This document shows, one piece after another, positions 7,432 through 7,574 of a stretch of DNA of 7,574 nt. The notes under the pieces were generated by a model. It was given only the letters and a program-made list of their open reading frames with translations. It was not told the origin of the DNA and searched no databases. The DNA comes from Thiohalomonas sp. Its GTDB lineage: Bacteria > Pseudomonadota > Gammaproteobacteria > GRL18. A program made the position numbers and the translations under genes. The stretch covers positions 1-7,574 of the forward strand of contig JAIVER010000056.1 in assembly GCA_023864145.1 (NCBI GenBank), given 5' to 3'. Numbering within the stretch: position 1 is the first letter of the stretch; the number at the start of each line of letters is the position of its first letter.

Positions 7432-7574
7432 ATGACGCAAATTACTCTCACAGCCCATGAAAAATCAGCTCTAGAAATGCAAGATAAGCATTCTAGAAAT
7501 GGAAAAGAACGAGATAGAATCAAAGGCATCCTACTTTGCTCTGAAGGCTGGAAGGTTCCCATGATCGCTCAGGC
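7432..7574 (+). CDS. IS630-family transposase, N-terminal 47 codons (cut by window edge)
   Basis: The visible protein begins MTQITLTAHEKSALE and continues through RDRIKGILLCSEGWKVPMIAQ to the last base. The pattern R-x-R-x-K-x-I-L-L followed by EGW and the IAQ stretch is the first helix-turn-helix of IS630-type DDE transposases, which binds the element's ends. The DDE catalytic domain lies beyond the window, so intactness cannot be judged. In-frame ATGs at 7387 and 7393 are possible earlier starts, but both lie inside a hairpin and lack a ribosome site. The 7432 ATG gives the N-terminus I recall for this group and has GAGAAGAAG about 14 bases upstream, rather far away. The frame is closed by a TGA at 7381. 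Orientation is opposite to the housekeeping genes. Confidence 0.72.
   Translation, partial: MTQITLTAHEKSALEMQDKHSRNGKERDRIKGILLCSEGWKVPMIAQ
7470..7497 (+). repeat. Imperfect inverted repeat inside the start of the transposase gene
   Basis: TCTAGAAATGC (7470-7480) pairs with GCATTCTAGA (7488-7497) across the 7-base loop AAGATAA, with one bulged A in the left arm. It falls in codons 13-22 of the transposase. It may be another leader/early-coding structure like the one at 7385-7409, or chance in AT-rich DNA; the nearly perfect 10-base stem favours a real structure. Confidence 0.4.

Larger units (their letters stand above)
7301..7574 (+). mobile_element. Left part of an IS630-family insertion sequence, running off the right edge
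   Basis: The element is recognised by the transposase N-terminus starting at 7432. Its outer boundary is placed near 7300 because the operon-like sequence ends there and the DNA changes to a non-coding stretch beginning CTATAGGGAGTTGTTCACTC, a plausible terminal inverted repeat. IS630 elements insert at and duplicate TA. TA occurs at 7299-7300, 7302-7303 and 7304-7305, so the edge is uncertain by several bases. The right end is outside the window, so neither the terminal repeat nor the duplication can be confirmed. The element is transcribed divergently from maf. Confidence 0.6.

Overview
The window looks like an ordinary chromosomal segment of an AT-rich gammaproteobacterium, cut at both ends by insertion-sequence DNA. 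The evidence is gene order plus protein similarity. Four minus-strand genes read, in transcription order, maf/yhdE, rng (RNase G), yhdP and a nitrilase-family amidase. This is the middle of the conserved block mreBCD-maf-rng-yhdP-nit-tldD known from Pseudomonas and other gammaproteobacteria (E. coli lacks the nitrilase at this spot). I cannot name the genus. Low G+C and two different IS types in 7.6 kb would suit an IS-rich sulfur-oxidiser, methanotroph or symbiont, but that is a guess.

Layout, left to right. Bases 1 to about 90 (minus) hold a 5'-truncated piece of a DDE transposase, overlapping the 3' end of the nitrilase gene. Bases 80-970 encode the nitrilase, probably of the Nit1 / deaminated glutathione amidase type. 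After a 102-base gap with a good ribosome site and a weak possible promoter comes the very large yhdP (1073-5101, GTG start). A 64-base gap with no clear signal separates it from rng (5166 to 6626 or 6686). rng adjoins maf (6686-7270) through a one-base TAATG overlap. Upstream of maf, about 30 bases may be the last codons of the gene formerly there (mreD by synteny). From about 7300 to the right edge is the left end of an IS630-type element on the plus strand, with the first 47 codons of its transposase.

How the genes work together: Maf hydrolyses non-canonical or surplus nucleotides (dTTP/UTP type). RNase G matures 16S rRNA and decays some mRNAs. YhdP is an inner-membrane-anchored AsmA-like protein that bridges the periplasm and moves phospholipid to the outer membrane. 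The nitrilase probably repairs a metabolite by-product. They form a housekeeping operon rather than one pathway.

I see no defence system, CRISPR, toxin-antitoxin pair, tRNA or phage. The main interest is in the edges: IS DNA sits exactly where mreD and tldD are expected, the nitrilase tail may be IS-derived, and the operon's upstream signals have probably been replaced. No previously undescribed system is evident.
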